Below are positions 35,024-44,968 of a stretch of DNA of 64,000 bases, piece by piece. Every line of letters begins with the position of its first letter. Position 1 is the first letter of the stretch. A program made the translations under genes and the position numbers. The DNA comes from Pantoea deleyi (GTDB taxonomy: Bacteria; Pseudomonadota; Gammaproteobacteria; Enterobacterales; Enterobacteriaceae). The notes beneath the pieces are model-generated. The model ran no database searches. It was given only the letters and a program-made list of their open reading frames with translations, and was not told the origin of the DNA. Where the stretch lies: assembly GCF_022647325.1 (NCBI RefSeq), contig NZ_CP071405.1, positions 1,612,001 through 1,676,000 of the forward strand, in the 5' to 3' direction.

Positions 35024-38000
35024 ATGTCTGACCTGAAGCATCCTTATTATATTATGTCGCCCGATTACCGGGAATCCTCCGGCGGGATTCAGGCGTTGCA
35101 CAAGCTCTGCCATCAGATAAACCTGCATGGGGGCAGGGCATGGATGGTCGACTGCACACATGTCAATCCGGCCTGGAACACCCCCCGGCTGGATGCGAAA
35201 ACCTATGACCAGCATAAAGCCGCAGGACTGATTCCGATTGCAGTTTACCCTGAAATCTACTCCGGCAATCTGCTCAATGCTGACGTCTGCGTGCGCTACA
35301 TGTTGAACCATGAAGCCCTGCTTAACGGGAATCGTCTGGATGAAACAGAGGAAGATCTCTTTTTCTGGTACAGCTCGCAGCTGATCATAAAAGAACCCGA
35401 GGTCGATTTTTTAACGATGGTCGGGCCGGATCTGGAGATGTTTTCGGACGATGGCAGAGTCAAAACGACCCGGCTGCTTTATCTCAACAGAGTGCCTGAA
35501 GAGCACGTCGATTTTACTCGCCTGCCTGAAGACATCATCGTTATCTCGGTTAAAAAGCCGCGTCCGCTCGCTGAACTGGCCGGGATGTTAAAATCGGCAC
35601 AGGTGATGTATACCTTTGAGTGGTCCGGGACCTGCAACCTCGCTGCACTCTGCGGCACGCCGGTCGTTTCGATGGTGGCTAAAGGCTACGAGAAACTCGC
35701 GATTTCTGACGCATCGATTCGCGACATGGGCGGCGCAGGCGTCTGTTTCAGCGACGATGAGGCGGAACTGGCACGGACGCGTGCCGGGCTTTATAAAGTC
35801 CGCGAGCATATGAATCAGTTTGAAGCGAACTTCTCCCGGCAACTGATGCACTTTTTTGCGGTCACGCAAAAGGCGGCGCAGAGCAAATGTGACGAGACCT
35901 GTATGCCTGCCGAAGCCTGGCTGGCCTCATACCCGCTGTGTCACCCATCTCTTTCGGCAGCGACACCCGGTTTATCCGTCAGAGTGGTGATGCTGGGGGA
36001 GGACTCTTCACCGGCTGCAGCCAGTACGCGATTATCGCTCAGCCGGCTGAATCTGAAGGTGGAGAGTTATTCTGAGCCTGAGACAGGCGATCAGCCGCCG
36101 CAAGCGCAGCGTTTCAGCCACTGGTTAGCCCGCCTGCTGGCGGAGGATCAGCATGAGTGGGTGCTGTTCCTGCGCGCGGGCGACAGAGTGTGTCCGGATA
36201 TTTTTTCCGGCCTCACGCATTTCAAGGAGAAACTTGATCGGTCACTGGCTTTTTACACCGACAGACTGTTGCGGAACCCGCAGGGCGAGCTGACGTCGCT
36301 GTTTCTGCCCGATTTCGATCCGGACTCTTTTCTGGCGATGCCGGAACGCTTTGCCCGAGGGAGTTTTTTCCGGCGGGAATTATGTCTGGAGATTGTCCGG
36401 TCACGGGATGTTCCGGTCCATGCCGTTGAGACCGCGTTTTTATTAGCGCTTGCCAGCGCTGGCCTGACACAGGATATCCAGCATATCCCGCTACCGCTGC
36501 TTGACGTGGTGGCTACGGACGATCAGGAGAGTCTGACCGCCTCTTTACTGGCTGAACACCTGGCTATCCGGGGATATGAGGGGGCTTCGGTAAGCCGCTC
36601 CGGCGACGCGCTTTTCTCCATCGATTACCCTGTCCGAAAAAGCGATAAATTAACGGTCATTATTGTCGTCGAAGATGAAATTGATCGCGTTAAGCGACTG
36701 CTGTCAACCTTTGTCGACAGCGTCAGTGCAGTGGATTATGAGATCATCTTTATCGATAACGTCTCAGCCGATCAGCGCGTCAGAGAATGGCTCTCCTCAC
36801 TGTCGGATGTGAACAGCGATCTCTTCAGAGTGTTTCTGGTGGACGAGAAAATCAGCGCCGTCAGTGCGCTGAATTATGCGCTGTCGGTCGCTCGCGGCAC
36901 ATTTGCACTCCACCTTTCCTGCGGGACCTATTTTAATAACAAAACGTGGCTTCAGGCTCTGCTGAATCATTGTGGCCGCCCGGATATCCTCGCCTGTGCA
37001 CCGCGCCTGCTGGGTGATGATAACCAGCTCTACTCCTCCGCCCTCATTGACGGGCACCGGCGACGTTATGGTCCGGCTGATGCAGCGCACACCGCAACAG
37101 GCTGGCTTGCAGCAGAACAGGCAGCCCCGCAGCAATGCCTGCTGTTGAGTAGTGAATGTCTCATGATACGCACCGCCTCCTTCCACCAGGCTGGCGGCCT
37201 TCGGGAAGAGTTTACGGATGTCCATGCGGCGATCAGCGATCTGCTGCTCCGGGCGGCAGATAAAGCGTCTGTGAACCTGTACGTGCCGATGTCACAGGTC
37301 TGTTGCGACAAACTGATGTCAGAGAAGGCGCTCAGCCTGGATGCGCCTGCATTTACGGAGCGCTGGCTTGCGCGTTTAGCTCAGGATCCTCGCTACAATC
37401 CCAATCTCTCCTGGAACGGCAACGCTTTCGTCAGAGAGAACAGTCATTTGCGGATAGCGGCACGGTCAGGCAGGGCGCTTAGTGCCCTGTTGATATTCGA
37501 TCCTGCGGATTTCTCAGAGGCGCACCGGGTTAAAGCGTATGCCCGATCGGTGACGCAGGCGGGAGCGGACAGCGTCGCCGCGGCCAGTCACTCTGTTTCC
37601 CTGAGTGAAGTTTACCGGATAAAGCCAGCCTCCCTCGTGCTGAGCGATCTCATGGCGCACCGGCATTCATCCCTTCTCAGCAATAAACAGCTTCTTCCGG
37701 ACACGCGCGTGATTATTGAAGTAACCCGCGCCTCAATGCGCCCGAAGAGTCAGCTGCGCAGCAGTGACGACCTCCTCGGTAAGGCAGATCTTTTACTGTT
37801 CAGAAACGCCGCCGCACTGAAGTCATGCCATTATCACAACAGCATGCTGCAGGCTGACAGACTCGATGCAGAGTGGCAGGGGCTGGCCATCGCCAGGCAA
37901 CAGCGTACGGAGCAGGATAGTCAACCCCGGGTCGGCATTGTGATGACGGATCTGCGTCAGGAAGACTGGCGGCACATCGACACGCTGATCCGGGAGATGA

Positions 38001-38425
38001 GTGAGCAGGTCTGCTGGATTATCTATGGTGCCTGTCCTGACGCATGGAAACCCTATATTCACGAGTATCACCGCAAAGTCCCGCAGAAAAGGCTTGCGCA
38101 GAAGTTTCAGGCGCTGAATCTCAGTCTGGCTCTCGCTCCACTCGCCGACTGCTGGCAGAACCAGGCGGAAGGGCATCGGGTCATTGCCCAGCTGGGCGCC
38201 TGCGGTTATCCGGTTCTTGCCAGCGATCATGATGCCTATAGAGCGATCGGGCATATTCAGCGACTCACTAATAAAACGTCGCAGTGGCGATTCATGATGA
38301 ACAAAATGCTGCGCGATCCAGGTTCATTGCGCACACTGGGTGAACGTCTTTATCAGGAAATCAACGCAGGCTGGATTTATCCGCAGGCTGAACTGCCGGC
38401 ATGGCTGATCGCTGGCGGTTCGTAA
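35024..38425 (+). CDS. Multidomain glycosyltransferase 2 (probable flagellin glycosylation)
   Basis: A 1133-residue cytosolic protein starting at ATG 35024, five bases after CAGGAG; two GTG codons just upstream are in frame but less suited. The N-terminal part (about 1-300) is GT-B-like, with SGGIQALHKLCHQI and a donor-site motif FEWSGTCNLAALCGTPVVSM near 196. The middle has a degenerate GT-A unit (about 320-520) and a GT2-like unit starting near 541 (TVIIVVEDEIDRVKRLL; FIDNVSAD). The C-terminal part (about 810-1133) is a second GT-B-like fold resembling the end of the upstream protein (RVIAQLGACGYPVLAS). Probably acts with the preceding gene on flagellin. Confidence 0.83.
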   Translation: MSDLKHPYYIMSPDYRESSGGIQALHKLCHQINLHGGRAWMVDCTHVNPAWNTPRLDAKTYDQHKAAGLIPIAVYPEIYSGNLLNADVCVRYMLNHEALLNGNRLDETEEDLFFWYSSQLIIKEPEVDFLTMVGPDLEMFSDDGRVKTTRLLYLNRVPEEHVDFTRLPEDIIVISVKKPRPLAELAGMLKSAQVMYTFEWSGTCNLAALCGTPVVSMVAKGYEKLAISDASIRDMGGAGVCFSDDEAELARTRAGLYKVREHMNQFEANFSRQLMHFFAVTQKAAQSKCDETCMPAEAWLASYPLCHPSLSAATPGLSVRVVMLGEDSSPAAASTRLSLSRLNLKVESYSEPETGDQPPQAQRFSHWLARLLAEDQHEWVLFLRAGDRVCPDIFSGLTHFKEKLDRSLAFYTDRLLRNPQGELTSLFLPDFDPDSFLAMPERFARGSFFRRELCLEIVRSRDVPVHAVETAFLLALASAGLTQDIQHIPLPLLDVVATDDQESLTASLLAEHLAIRGYEGASVSRSGDALFSIDYPVRKSDKLTVIIVVEDEIDRVKRLLSTFVDSVSAVDYEIIFIDNVSADQRVREWLSSLSDVNSDLFRVFLVDEKISAVSALNYALSVARGTFALHLSCGTYFNNKTWLQALLNHCGRPDILACAPRLLGDDNQLYSSALIDGHRRRYGPADAAHTATGWLAAEQAAPQQCLLLSSECLMIRTASFHQAGGLREEFTDVHAAISDLLLRAADKASVNLYVPMSQVCCDKLMSEKALSLDAPAFTERWLARLAQDPRYNPNLSWNGNAFVRENSHLRIAARSGRALSALLIFDPADFSEAHRVKAYARSVTQAGADSVAAASHSVSLSEVYRIKPASLVLSDLMAHRHSSLLSNKQLLPDTRVIIEVTRASMRPKSQLRSSDDLLGKADLLLFRNAAALKSCHYHNSMLQADRLDAEWQGLAIARQQRTEQDSQPRVGIVMTDLRQEDWRHIDTLIREMSEQVCWIIYGACPDAWKPYIHEYHRKVPQKRLAQKFQALNLSLALAPLADCWQNQAEGHRVIAQLGACGYPVLASDHDAYRAIGHIQRLTNKTSQWRFMMNKMLRDPGSLRTLGERLYQEINAGWIYPQAELPAWLIAGGS

Positions 38426-38433
38426 AATCGCAG

Positions 38434-38461
38434 GGATGGCGGCCTGCGCCGCCATCCTTTT
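38434..38461 (+). terminator. Terminator after the glycosyltransferase operon
   Basis: GGATGGCGGC and GCCGCCATCC form a 10-bp stem with a CTGC loop, followed by four T, nine bases past the stop codon. Confidence 0.85.
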
Positions 38462-38582
38462 CTGCGTCAGCGCTGGCTGATGCTGTGTCGATCATTTCCC
38501 CCTCCCGTTACAGTTCCCCCTCGGCCTGCCGATAACTCTTCACAGAACAACATCATTTTGATTTTCACTTTATGGAGTGTCT

Positions 38583-39551
38583 ATGCGCTTCAATTACGAC
38601 CTGTTGCCGGGCGAGCAGCTGACCTTCGAGGAGATCGCCCGGCGTTATGCTCTGCAATACCCTGATGACAAAGAGCTGACGGCGCGCGCCTTACTGAGTC
38701 CCTCAACCGGCCTGCGGACGCTGAAAATTCGTGCGGTCTTCGCCCGTGAAGAGAGCAACAGCCCGCTGGAGGATCTGCTGTTTATCTCCAGCGACAACGA
38801 GCGAAAAAATTACCTGCGCCGCTTTGAGCACTACCTGAAACAGCATCTCTCATTTCTCTATTTCCGTCGCAGCGAAAACGAGAAGCGCGACAACCTGTGG
38901 AGGGTGATGGGCACCAGCCAGGTTTTTGCGATGATCGATCCGCAATCGGCCACGGCGCAGAACCTGCTGAGCAGCCGCGGCTATAAGCTGGTGCTGATGC
39001 ATCAGGACGATGACGAGGCTTACTGGCAGCTCTTTAATCCGCAGGCGAATCCCTGTTTCCCGCAGTCCCGGCGCATTCAGTTCATCGTGGTGCTGAGCAC
39101 ACCGCACCTCAAAGTGCCCGCGGCGGTAATGCCGGGAACGGAGGTCGGGCGCCGCGTCAAGGCCAGGGTGCTGCAGCGCGCCAGTCAGGCCGAATTCAGC
39201 GCCGGTGTCAAAGCGCGCTACGGTGCCTGCGTCATGACCGGCACCGAACTGACTGAACGGCACAACTGGCCCTGGGTGGAAGCCTGTCACATCGACACGC
39301 GAGAGGGAGAAGATGGGTTGCTGGCCGACAACAGCATCGACAATGGCCTGTTTTTGCGCAGCGATTTACAGCGGCTGTTTATTAACCGATTGATTAGCAT
39401 TGATGGTGAGTCGGGCGAGATCCAGGTGCACCCTGGCGAGGAGGCGCAGCAGCATATCGCGCCCTGGTATCAGGAGCTGGATGGACGTGTCTGCAGCCTG
39501 TGGGCTGCGGTGCCGCCCGCCACGCGGCAACGGCTGCGCGCCCGTCGTTAA
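38583..39551 (+). CDS. HNH endonuclease-type protein
   Basis: A 322-residue protein starting at ATG 38583, five bases behind GGAG. The C-terminal third has an HNH-like nuclease motif: YGACVMTG, then EACHIDTREGEDGLLADNS, then NGLFLRSDLQRLF, which is His...Asn...Asp in the expected spacing. The N-terminal two-thirds is not recognised. It may be a restriction or mobile-element nuclease or a repair factor. It has its own gap on each side, and a terminator separates it from the glycosyltransferases. This insertion between the glycosyltransferase genes and fliA suggests acquired DNA. Confidence 0.82.
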   Translation: MRFNYDLLPGEQLTFEEIARRYALQYPDDKELTARALLSPSTGLRTLKIRAVFAREESNSPLEDLLFISSDNERKNYLRRFEHYLKQHLSFLYFRRSENEKRDNLWRVMGTSQVFAMIDPQSATAQNLLSSRGYKLVLMHQDDDEAYWQLFNPQANPCFPQSRRIQFIVVLSTPHLKVPAAVMPGTEVGRRVKARVLQRASQAEFSAGVKARYGACVMTGTELTERHNWPWVEACHIDTREGEDGLLADNSIDNGLFLRSDLQRLFINRLISIDGESGEIQVHPGEEAQQHIAPWYQELDGRVCSLWAAVPPATRQRLRARR

Positions 39552-39644
39552 TCCCGACTGATGAGTGCAGAAGGATCTGCGCTCTGATGCAACAAAAATG
39601 AAATAGCCTCGTTTTACCCCGCCTATTCATCCAATCGAAAACGC

Positions 39645-39671
39645 TACAGAATTGGATAATCATGCCGATAA
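39645..39671 (+). promoter_or_regulatory. Candidate sigma-28 promoter of fliA
   Basis: TACA (39645-39648), 15 bp, then a perfect GCCGATAA (39664-39671). It lies 25 bp before the fliA start and would allow autoactivation, as known for enterobacterial fliA. Confidence 0.8.
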
Positions 39672-39695
39672 CTTCATTAACGCAGGGTAGTCAAC

Positions 39696-40418
39696 GTGAA
39701 CGATTTCTATACCGCCGAAGGCGTGATGGACAAACATTCGCTCTGGCAGCGCTACGTGCCGCTGGTACGCCATGAAGCGTTGCGTCTGCAGGTTCGCCTG
39801 CCAGCCAGCGTTGAACTTGACGACCTGCTGCAGGCCGGAGGAATAGGGCTGTTAAACGCCGTGGAGCGCTACGATGCGCTACAGGGCACAGCGTTTACCA
39901 CCTACGCCGTGCAGCGCATTCGTGGCGCTATGCTCGACGAGCTTCGCAGTCGGGACTGGGCCCCGCGCAGCGTTCGTCGTAACGCGCGTGAGGTGGCCGG
40001 AGCAATGCACAAAGTGGAGCAGGCGCTGGGGCGCTCTGCTTCCGAGCAGGAAGTGGCACAGCAGCTGAATGTCTCCATGGAGGAGTACCGGCAGATCCTG
40101 CTGGACACAAACAATAGTCAACTCTTCTCTTACGACGAGTATCGGGAAGAGCACGGCGACAGCGCGGAACTGGTGACGGAAGGGCATGAAGAGGCCAATC
40201 CACTTCACCAGCTACTGGAAGGGAGTCTGCGTGAGCGCGTCATTGAAGCGATCGAAGCCTTACCCGATCGTGAAAAGATGGTGCTGACACTGTACTACCA
40301 GGAAGAACTGAACCTGAAAGAGATTGGCGCTGTGCTTGATGTGGGGGAATCCCGGGTCAGCCAGCTGCACAGTCAGGCGATCAAACGCCTGCGTGCCCGG
40401 CTTACGGGAGCGCGCTAG
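39696..40418 (+). CDS. fliA: Flagellar sigma factor FliA (sigma 28)
   Basis: A 240-residue sigma factor for class III flagellar and chemotaxis genes, held inactive by FlgM. It starts with GTG at 39696 (NDFYTAEGVMDKHSLWQRYVPLVRHEAL), as in E. coli. Region 2 (LDDLLQAGGIGLLNAVERYD; FTTYAVQRIRGAMLDELRS) and region 4 (NLKEIGAVLDVGESRVSQLHSQAIKRL) are nearly identical to E. coli. It is followed by fliZ after 49 bp. Confidence 0.97.
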   Translation: MNDFYTAEGVMDKHSLWQRYVPLVRHEALRLQVRLPASVELDDLLQAGGIGLLNAVERYDALQGTAFTTYAVQRIRGAMLDELRSRDWAPRSVRRNAREVAGAMHKVEQALGRSASEQEVAQQLNVSMEEYRQILLDTNNSQLFSYDEYREEHGDSAELVTEGHEEANPLHQLLEGSLRERVIEAIEALPDREKMVLTLYYQEELNLKEIGAVLDVGESRVSQLHSQAIKRLRARLTGAR

Positions 40419-40467
40419 CAGTATCAGTTCCTGGCGATTCAAATTATAAGAAACCGGGGACTCAGTA

Positions 40468-40971
40468 ATGGGAGCCAAGACCAAGGCCAGACCGTTAAGT
40501 CGTTATCTTAAAGACTACAAACACAGCCAGAGCAATTGTTCACACTGTGGCAAGATATTAGATCGAATGGCGCTCGTTTTTCGTGGCCAGATCATCAATA
40601 AAGAGGCCATCGCGCGGATGGACCAGATGATTGATGAGCAGCTGTGGCTGAAACTTCAGCCCGAGCTGACCGCGCTTTGTCGTTTTTGTAGTGATATTTT
40701 TTGCAATACGCATCCTAATTACTTCGACATCATGTCGTTTAAACAGTATCTGTTTGAGCAGACGGAGATGAGCCCCAGCACGATTCGCGAATATGTGGTG
40801 CGGCTGCGTCGGCTGGATGAGATGCTGAAAGCCAAAAATTTCCCGGCCGACCGGCTGCAGGGAAACAGCTGGCATCAGTGTCTGGAAAGCGATCTGCCCG
40901 ATGCCGGTAATAACAACTATCGCATCGCGCTGCGCAAGTACGATCAATTCTTAGGCTGGCAGCAGGGCTGA
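40468..40971 (+). CDS. fliZ: Sigma-S antagonist FliZ
   Basis: A 167-residue DNA-binding protein that competes with sigma S at -10 elements and so favours motility over curli and stationary-phase genes. RPLSRYLKDYKHSQSNCSHCGK and FDIMSFKQYLFEQTEMSPSTIREYVVRLRRLDE match E. coli FliZ, including the helix that resembles sigma region 3.0. It is shorter at the C-terminus than E. coli (183). Co-transcribed with fliA. Confidence 0.94.
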   Translation: MGAKTKARPLSRYLKDYKHSQSNCSHCGKILDRMALVFRGQIINKEAIARMDQMIDEQLWLKLQPELTALCRFCSDIFCNTHPNYFDIMSFKQYLFEQTEMSPSTIREYVVRLRRLDEMLKAKNFPADRLQGNSWHQCLESDLPDAGNNNYRIALRKYDQFLGWQQG

Positions 40972-41196
40972 CCTGATCTGCACCGATGGCTCCCCCCTGT
41001 GCCGGTGGCACAGTACCCTTTTGCCCGCGCGTCGGGTAACGGGGAAGGGGGAGCACGGCGCCGCCTGCGGTTTTACTGCCCCTGTTTTATCTCGGCCTTT
41101 TCGTTACCGCCTCTGCTGACACCTGAATCAGGGTGATCCTTTCTTCATCTTCTGTAACACTGTAGAGATCATTCCCGTGCCCGAACGGAGGCCGCT

Positions 41197-42183
41197 TTGT
41201 CTTTACACCTGTTACACCAGTTTCCTCGTCTTGAACTGCTGGGCGCACCGACGCCGCTGGAGCATCTGCCACGACTGTCCGATTACCTGGGACGCGATAT
41301 TTTCATCAAGCGTGATGACTTTACCCCGGTGGCGATGGGCGGCAACAAGCTGCGTAAACTGGAGTTTCTGGCGGCGGATGCGCTGCGCGAAGGCGCCGAT
41401 GTGCTGCTGACCGCGGGCGCGATTCAGTCTAACCATGTGCGTCAGACGGCCGCCGTCGCGGCCCGGCTGGGGCTGAAATGCGTGGCTCTGCTGGAAAATC
41501 CGATCGGCACCGACGCTGAAAACTACCTCAGCAACGGCAACCGTCTGCTGCTGGATCTGATGGACGCGGAAGTGATCATGGTGGAGGCGCTCCACAATCC
41601 GGCGGAGCAGCTGGCTGAAGAGGCCACCCGGCTGGAGGCGCAGGGCTTCCGGCCTTACGTCGTGCCGGTTGGCGGCTCAAATGCGCTGGGTGCGCTGGGC
41701 TACGTGGAGTGCGCACAGGAGATCGCCCATCAGAGCGAAGGCGTGGTCGATTTCGCCGCCGTCGTCGTCGCCTCGGGCAGTGCCGGCACCCATGCCGGGC
41801 TGGCCGTGGGCCTGGAGCATCTGCTGCCCCAGAGCGAACTGGTCGGCGTCACCGTTTCCCGTCAGGTTGCGCAGCAGCAGCCGCTGGTTGAGCGGTTGCG
41901 TGATGCACTGGCGAAGACGCTGGAGGTGCAGGCGTCAGCGCCGATCACCCTGTGGGATGAGTACTTTGCGCCACGCTATGGCGAACCGAATGAGGAAGGC
42001 ATGGCGGCGGTGAAGCTGCTGGCGCGCCTGGAGGGGATCATGCTGGACCCGGTCTACACCGGCAAGGCGATGGCCGGATTGCTGGATGGCATCAGCCGGA
42101 ATCGTTTCCGCCGTGAAGGTCCGTTGCTGTTTATTCATACGGGTGGCGCACCGGCGTTATTTGCTTATCATCCTTCGATCTGA
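41197..42183 (+). CDS. dcyD: D-cysteine desulfhydrase DcyD
   Basis: A 328-residue PLP enzyme that converts D-cysteine to pyruvate, H2S and ammonia. The PLP lysine is Lys51 in [10 protein letters not shown], and the phosphate-binding block [17 protein letters not shown] follows. It starts with TTG at 41197, five bases after CGGAGG; no ATG is available near the conserved N-terminus. Last residues [11 protein letters not shown] match E. coli. It lies upstream of the cystine transporter genes. Confidence 0.95.
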   Translation: MSLHLLHQFPRLELLGAPTPLEHLPRLSDYLGRDIFIKRDDFTPVAMGGNKLRKLEFLAADALREGADVLLTAGAIQSNHVRQTAAVAARLGLKCVALLENPIGTDAENYLSNGNRLLLDLMDAEVIMVEALHNPAEQLAEEATRLEAQGFRPYVVPVGGSNALGALGYVECAQEIAHQSEGVVDFAAVVVASGSAGTHAGLAVGLEHLLPQSELVGVTVSRQVAQQQPLVERLRDALAKTLEVQASAPITLWDEYFAPRYGEPNEEGMAAVKLLARLEGIMLDPVYTGKAMAGLLDGISRNRFRREGPLLFIHTGGAPALFAYHPSI

Positions 42184-42298
42184 GACAAGTCAATAAAACA
42201 GTTTATACTCCGTGCGTTATCATTCTGGACTGGCAGCGACTCATGATGCTGCCCTTATAAAAAAACACACACACAATACTGTCAATAATGGGGTGAAT

Positions 42299-43099
42299 AT
42301 GTCCTTTTCTCGTGCAGGTCGTCAGATGATGATGGGCGTCATGGCTGTGGCGCTGATTGCAGGCGTTAACGTTAAAACCTTTGCAGCAGAAAACCTGCTG
42401 AACAAAATCAAAGAGCGCGGCACGCTGCTGGTGGGTCTGGAAGGCACCTATCCGCCATTCAGCTTCCAGGATGAAAAGGGCAAGCTGACCGGCTTTGAAG
42501 TGGAGTTTGCCGAGCAGCTGGCGCAGCACATGGGCGTTAAAGCGAGCCTGAAACCGACTAAATGGGATGGTATGCTGGCGTCACTCGATGCGAAGCGCAT
42601 CGATGTGGTGATCAACCAGGTCACCATCTCTGATGAGCGCAAGAAGAAGTATGACTTCTCCACGCCGTACACCGTTTCCGGCATCCAGGCGCTGACCATG
42701 AAAGCCAATGCCAGCACCATTACCAAACCGGCCGACCTGGCGGGCAAAAAGGTCGGCGTGGGTCTGGGCACCAACTATGAGCAGTGGCTGCGTGAAAACG
42801 TGAAGGGCGTGGACATCCGTACCTATGATGATGACCCGACAAAATATCAGGATCTGCGCTCTGGCCGTCTGAATGCGATTCTGGTTGACCGTCTGGCCGC
42901 GCTGGATCTGGTGAAGAAAACCGGCGATACCATGGCGGTTGCCGGTGACGCCTTCTCGCGTCAGGAGTCAGGCGTTGCGATCCGCAAGGGCAACGAAGAC
43001 CTGCTGAAAGCGGTCGACCAGGCCATTGCTGAAATGCAGAAAGATGGCTCGCTGAGCAAGCTGTCGCAGAAATGGTTTGGCGCGGACGTAACGAAATAA
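42299..43099 (+). CDS. tcyJ: Cystine-binding protein TcyJ (FliY)
   Basis: A 266-residue periplasmic solute-binding protein for L-cystine. ATG 42299 gives a normal signal peptide (MSFSRAGRQMMMGVMAVALIA, cleavage near residue 30); the upstream in-frame ATG adds a hydrophilic extension without support. The LVGLEGTYPPFSFQDEKGKLTGFEVE and RLNAILVDRLAALDLV blocks are typical of the family. The stop codon overlaps the tcyL start by one base. Confidence 0.95.
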   Translation: MSFSRAGRQMMMGVMAVALIAGVNVKTFAAENLLNKIKERGTLLVGLEGTYPPFSFQDEKGKLTGFEVEFAEQLAQHMGVKASLKPTKWDGMLASLDAKRIDVVINQVTISDERKKKYDFSTPYTVSGIQALTMKANASTITKPADLAGKKVGVGLGTNYEQWLRENVKGVDIRTYDDDPTKYQDLRSGRLNAILVDRLAALDLVKKTGDTMAVAGDAFSRQESGVAIRKGNEDLLKAVDQAIAEMQKDGSLSKLSQKWFGADVTK

Positions 43100-43763
43100 T
43101 GCAGGAAAGCCTTCAACTGGTGCTGGATTCAGCACCTTTTTTATTCAAAGGCGCGCTGTTTACGCTGCAGCTCAGTATCGGCGGCATGTTCTTTGGGCTG
43201 CTGCTGGGCTTTGTTCTGGCTCTGATGCGCCTGTCGCGCATCTGGCCGGTGCGCTGGCTGGCGCGTATCTACGTCTCGATCTTCCGTGGCACGCCGCTGA
43301 TCGCTCAGCTCTTTATGATCTACTACGGCCTGCCGCAGTTTGGCATTGAGCTGGATCCGATCCCGTCGGCGATGATTGGCCTGTCCCTGAATACCGCGGC
43401 CTATGCGTCGGAATCACTGCGCGGCGCGATCGCATCGATTGAGCGCGGGCAGTGGGAAGCGGCGGCCAGTATCGGGATGACACGCTGGCAGACGCTGCGC
43501 CGGGTCATTCTGCCGCAGGCGGCCCGCACCGCGCTGCCGCCGCTCGGCAACAGTTTTATCAGCCTGGTAAAGGATACTTCGCTGGCCGCCACCATTCAGG
43601 TGCCGGAGCTGTTCCGTCAGGCGCAGTTGATCACCTCGCGTACGCTGGAAGTTTTTACCATGTATCTGGCGGCCTCCCTGATCTACTGGGTGATGGCGAC
43701 GGTGTTGTCTGCCCTGCAGAACCGGCTGGAGCAGCATGTTAATCGTCAGGATTCGGAGTCGAA

Positions 43764-43767
<4 letters not shown>
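43099..43767 (+). CDS. tcyL: Cystine ABC transporter permease TcyL
   Basis: A 222-residue inner membrane permease starting at ATG 43099 (MQESLQLVLDSAPFLFKGALF). It has about four to five helices. The EAA loop EAAASIGMTRWQTLRRVILPQAARTALPPLGN contacts the ATPase. It overlaps tcyJ by one base and tcyN by four. Confidence 0.95.
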
Positions 43768-44516
<749 letters not shown>

Positions 44517-44520
44517 TCAC

Positions 44521-44547
44521 ACTGCCTTCTCCGGAAGGCAGTTTTTT
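44521..44547 (+). terminator. Terminator after tcyN
   Basis: ACTGCCTT and AAGGCAGT form a stem around CTCCGG, followed by six T, just after the tcyN stop. Confidence 0.92.
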
Positions 44548-44968
44548 ATCTGCCTGTCTGAACGCCCTCACCCTATTTATATTGTCCTCACTGCGCCACT
44601 ATCATATTTATTTATTTCCGCGTTAAACGTTTTGACGCATCTGACAAAACTTTTCTTTTCATCAGAGATTAACTGGCTTCAGCTGTTTCATCTTTCTCTT
44701 AAATATATCTATTGCTTTATCAAATAATTATTATCTTTTGCTGCACGCCCGGCCGCGCCTGTTCCATTTGTCGGGGGGTATTTGTAAGTGTAAGGAAACG
44801 TTCTGCTGAGTAAATAACTGTGGCATCAGGACCACTGCGCGGCTTTTAAGAGTTTCGCTACATTCATCACCCCTTCAAAGGCGAATAATTACCGGATAAC
44901 GATAAAGCAATAGTGATTTCCTCGCGTTGACTTTCCCCTCTTCTGACCTACACAGCAGGAGTCATTGA
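44548..44968 (+). other. AT-rich intergenic region before the acyltransferase
   Basis: 421 bp with no credible gene. The left half is AT-rich (several TATTTAT-type stretches) and probably holds the regulatory region of the acyltransferase, but I could not fix a promoter or operator. A GCAGGAG ribosome site precedes the downstream ATG. Confidence 0.5.
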
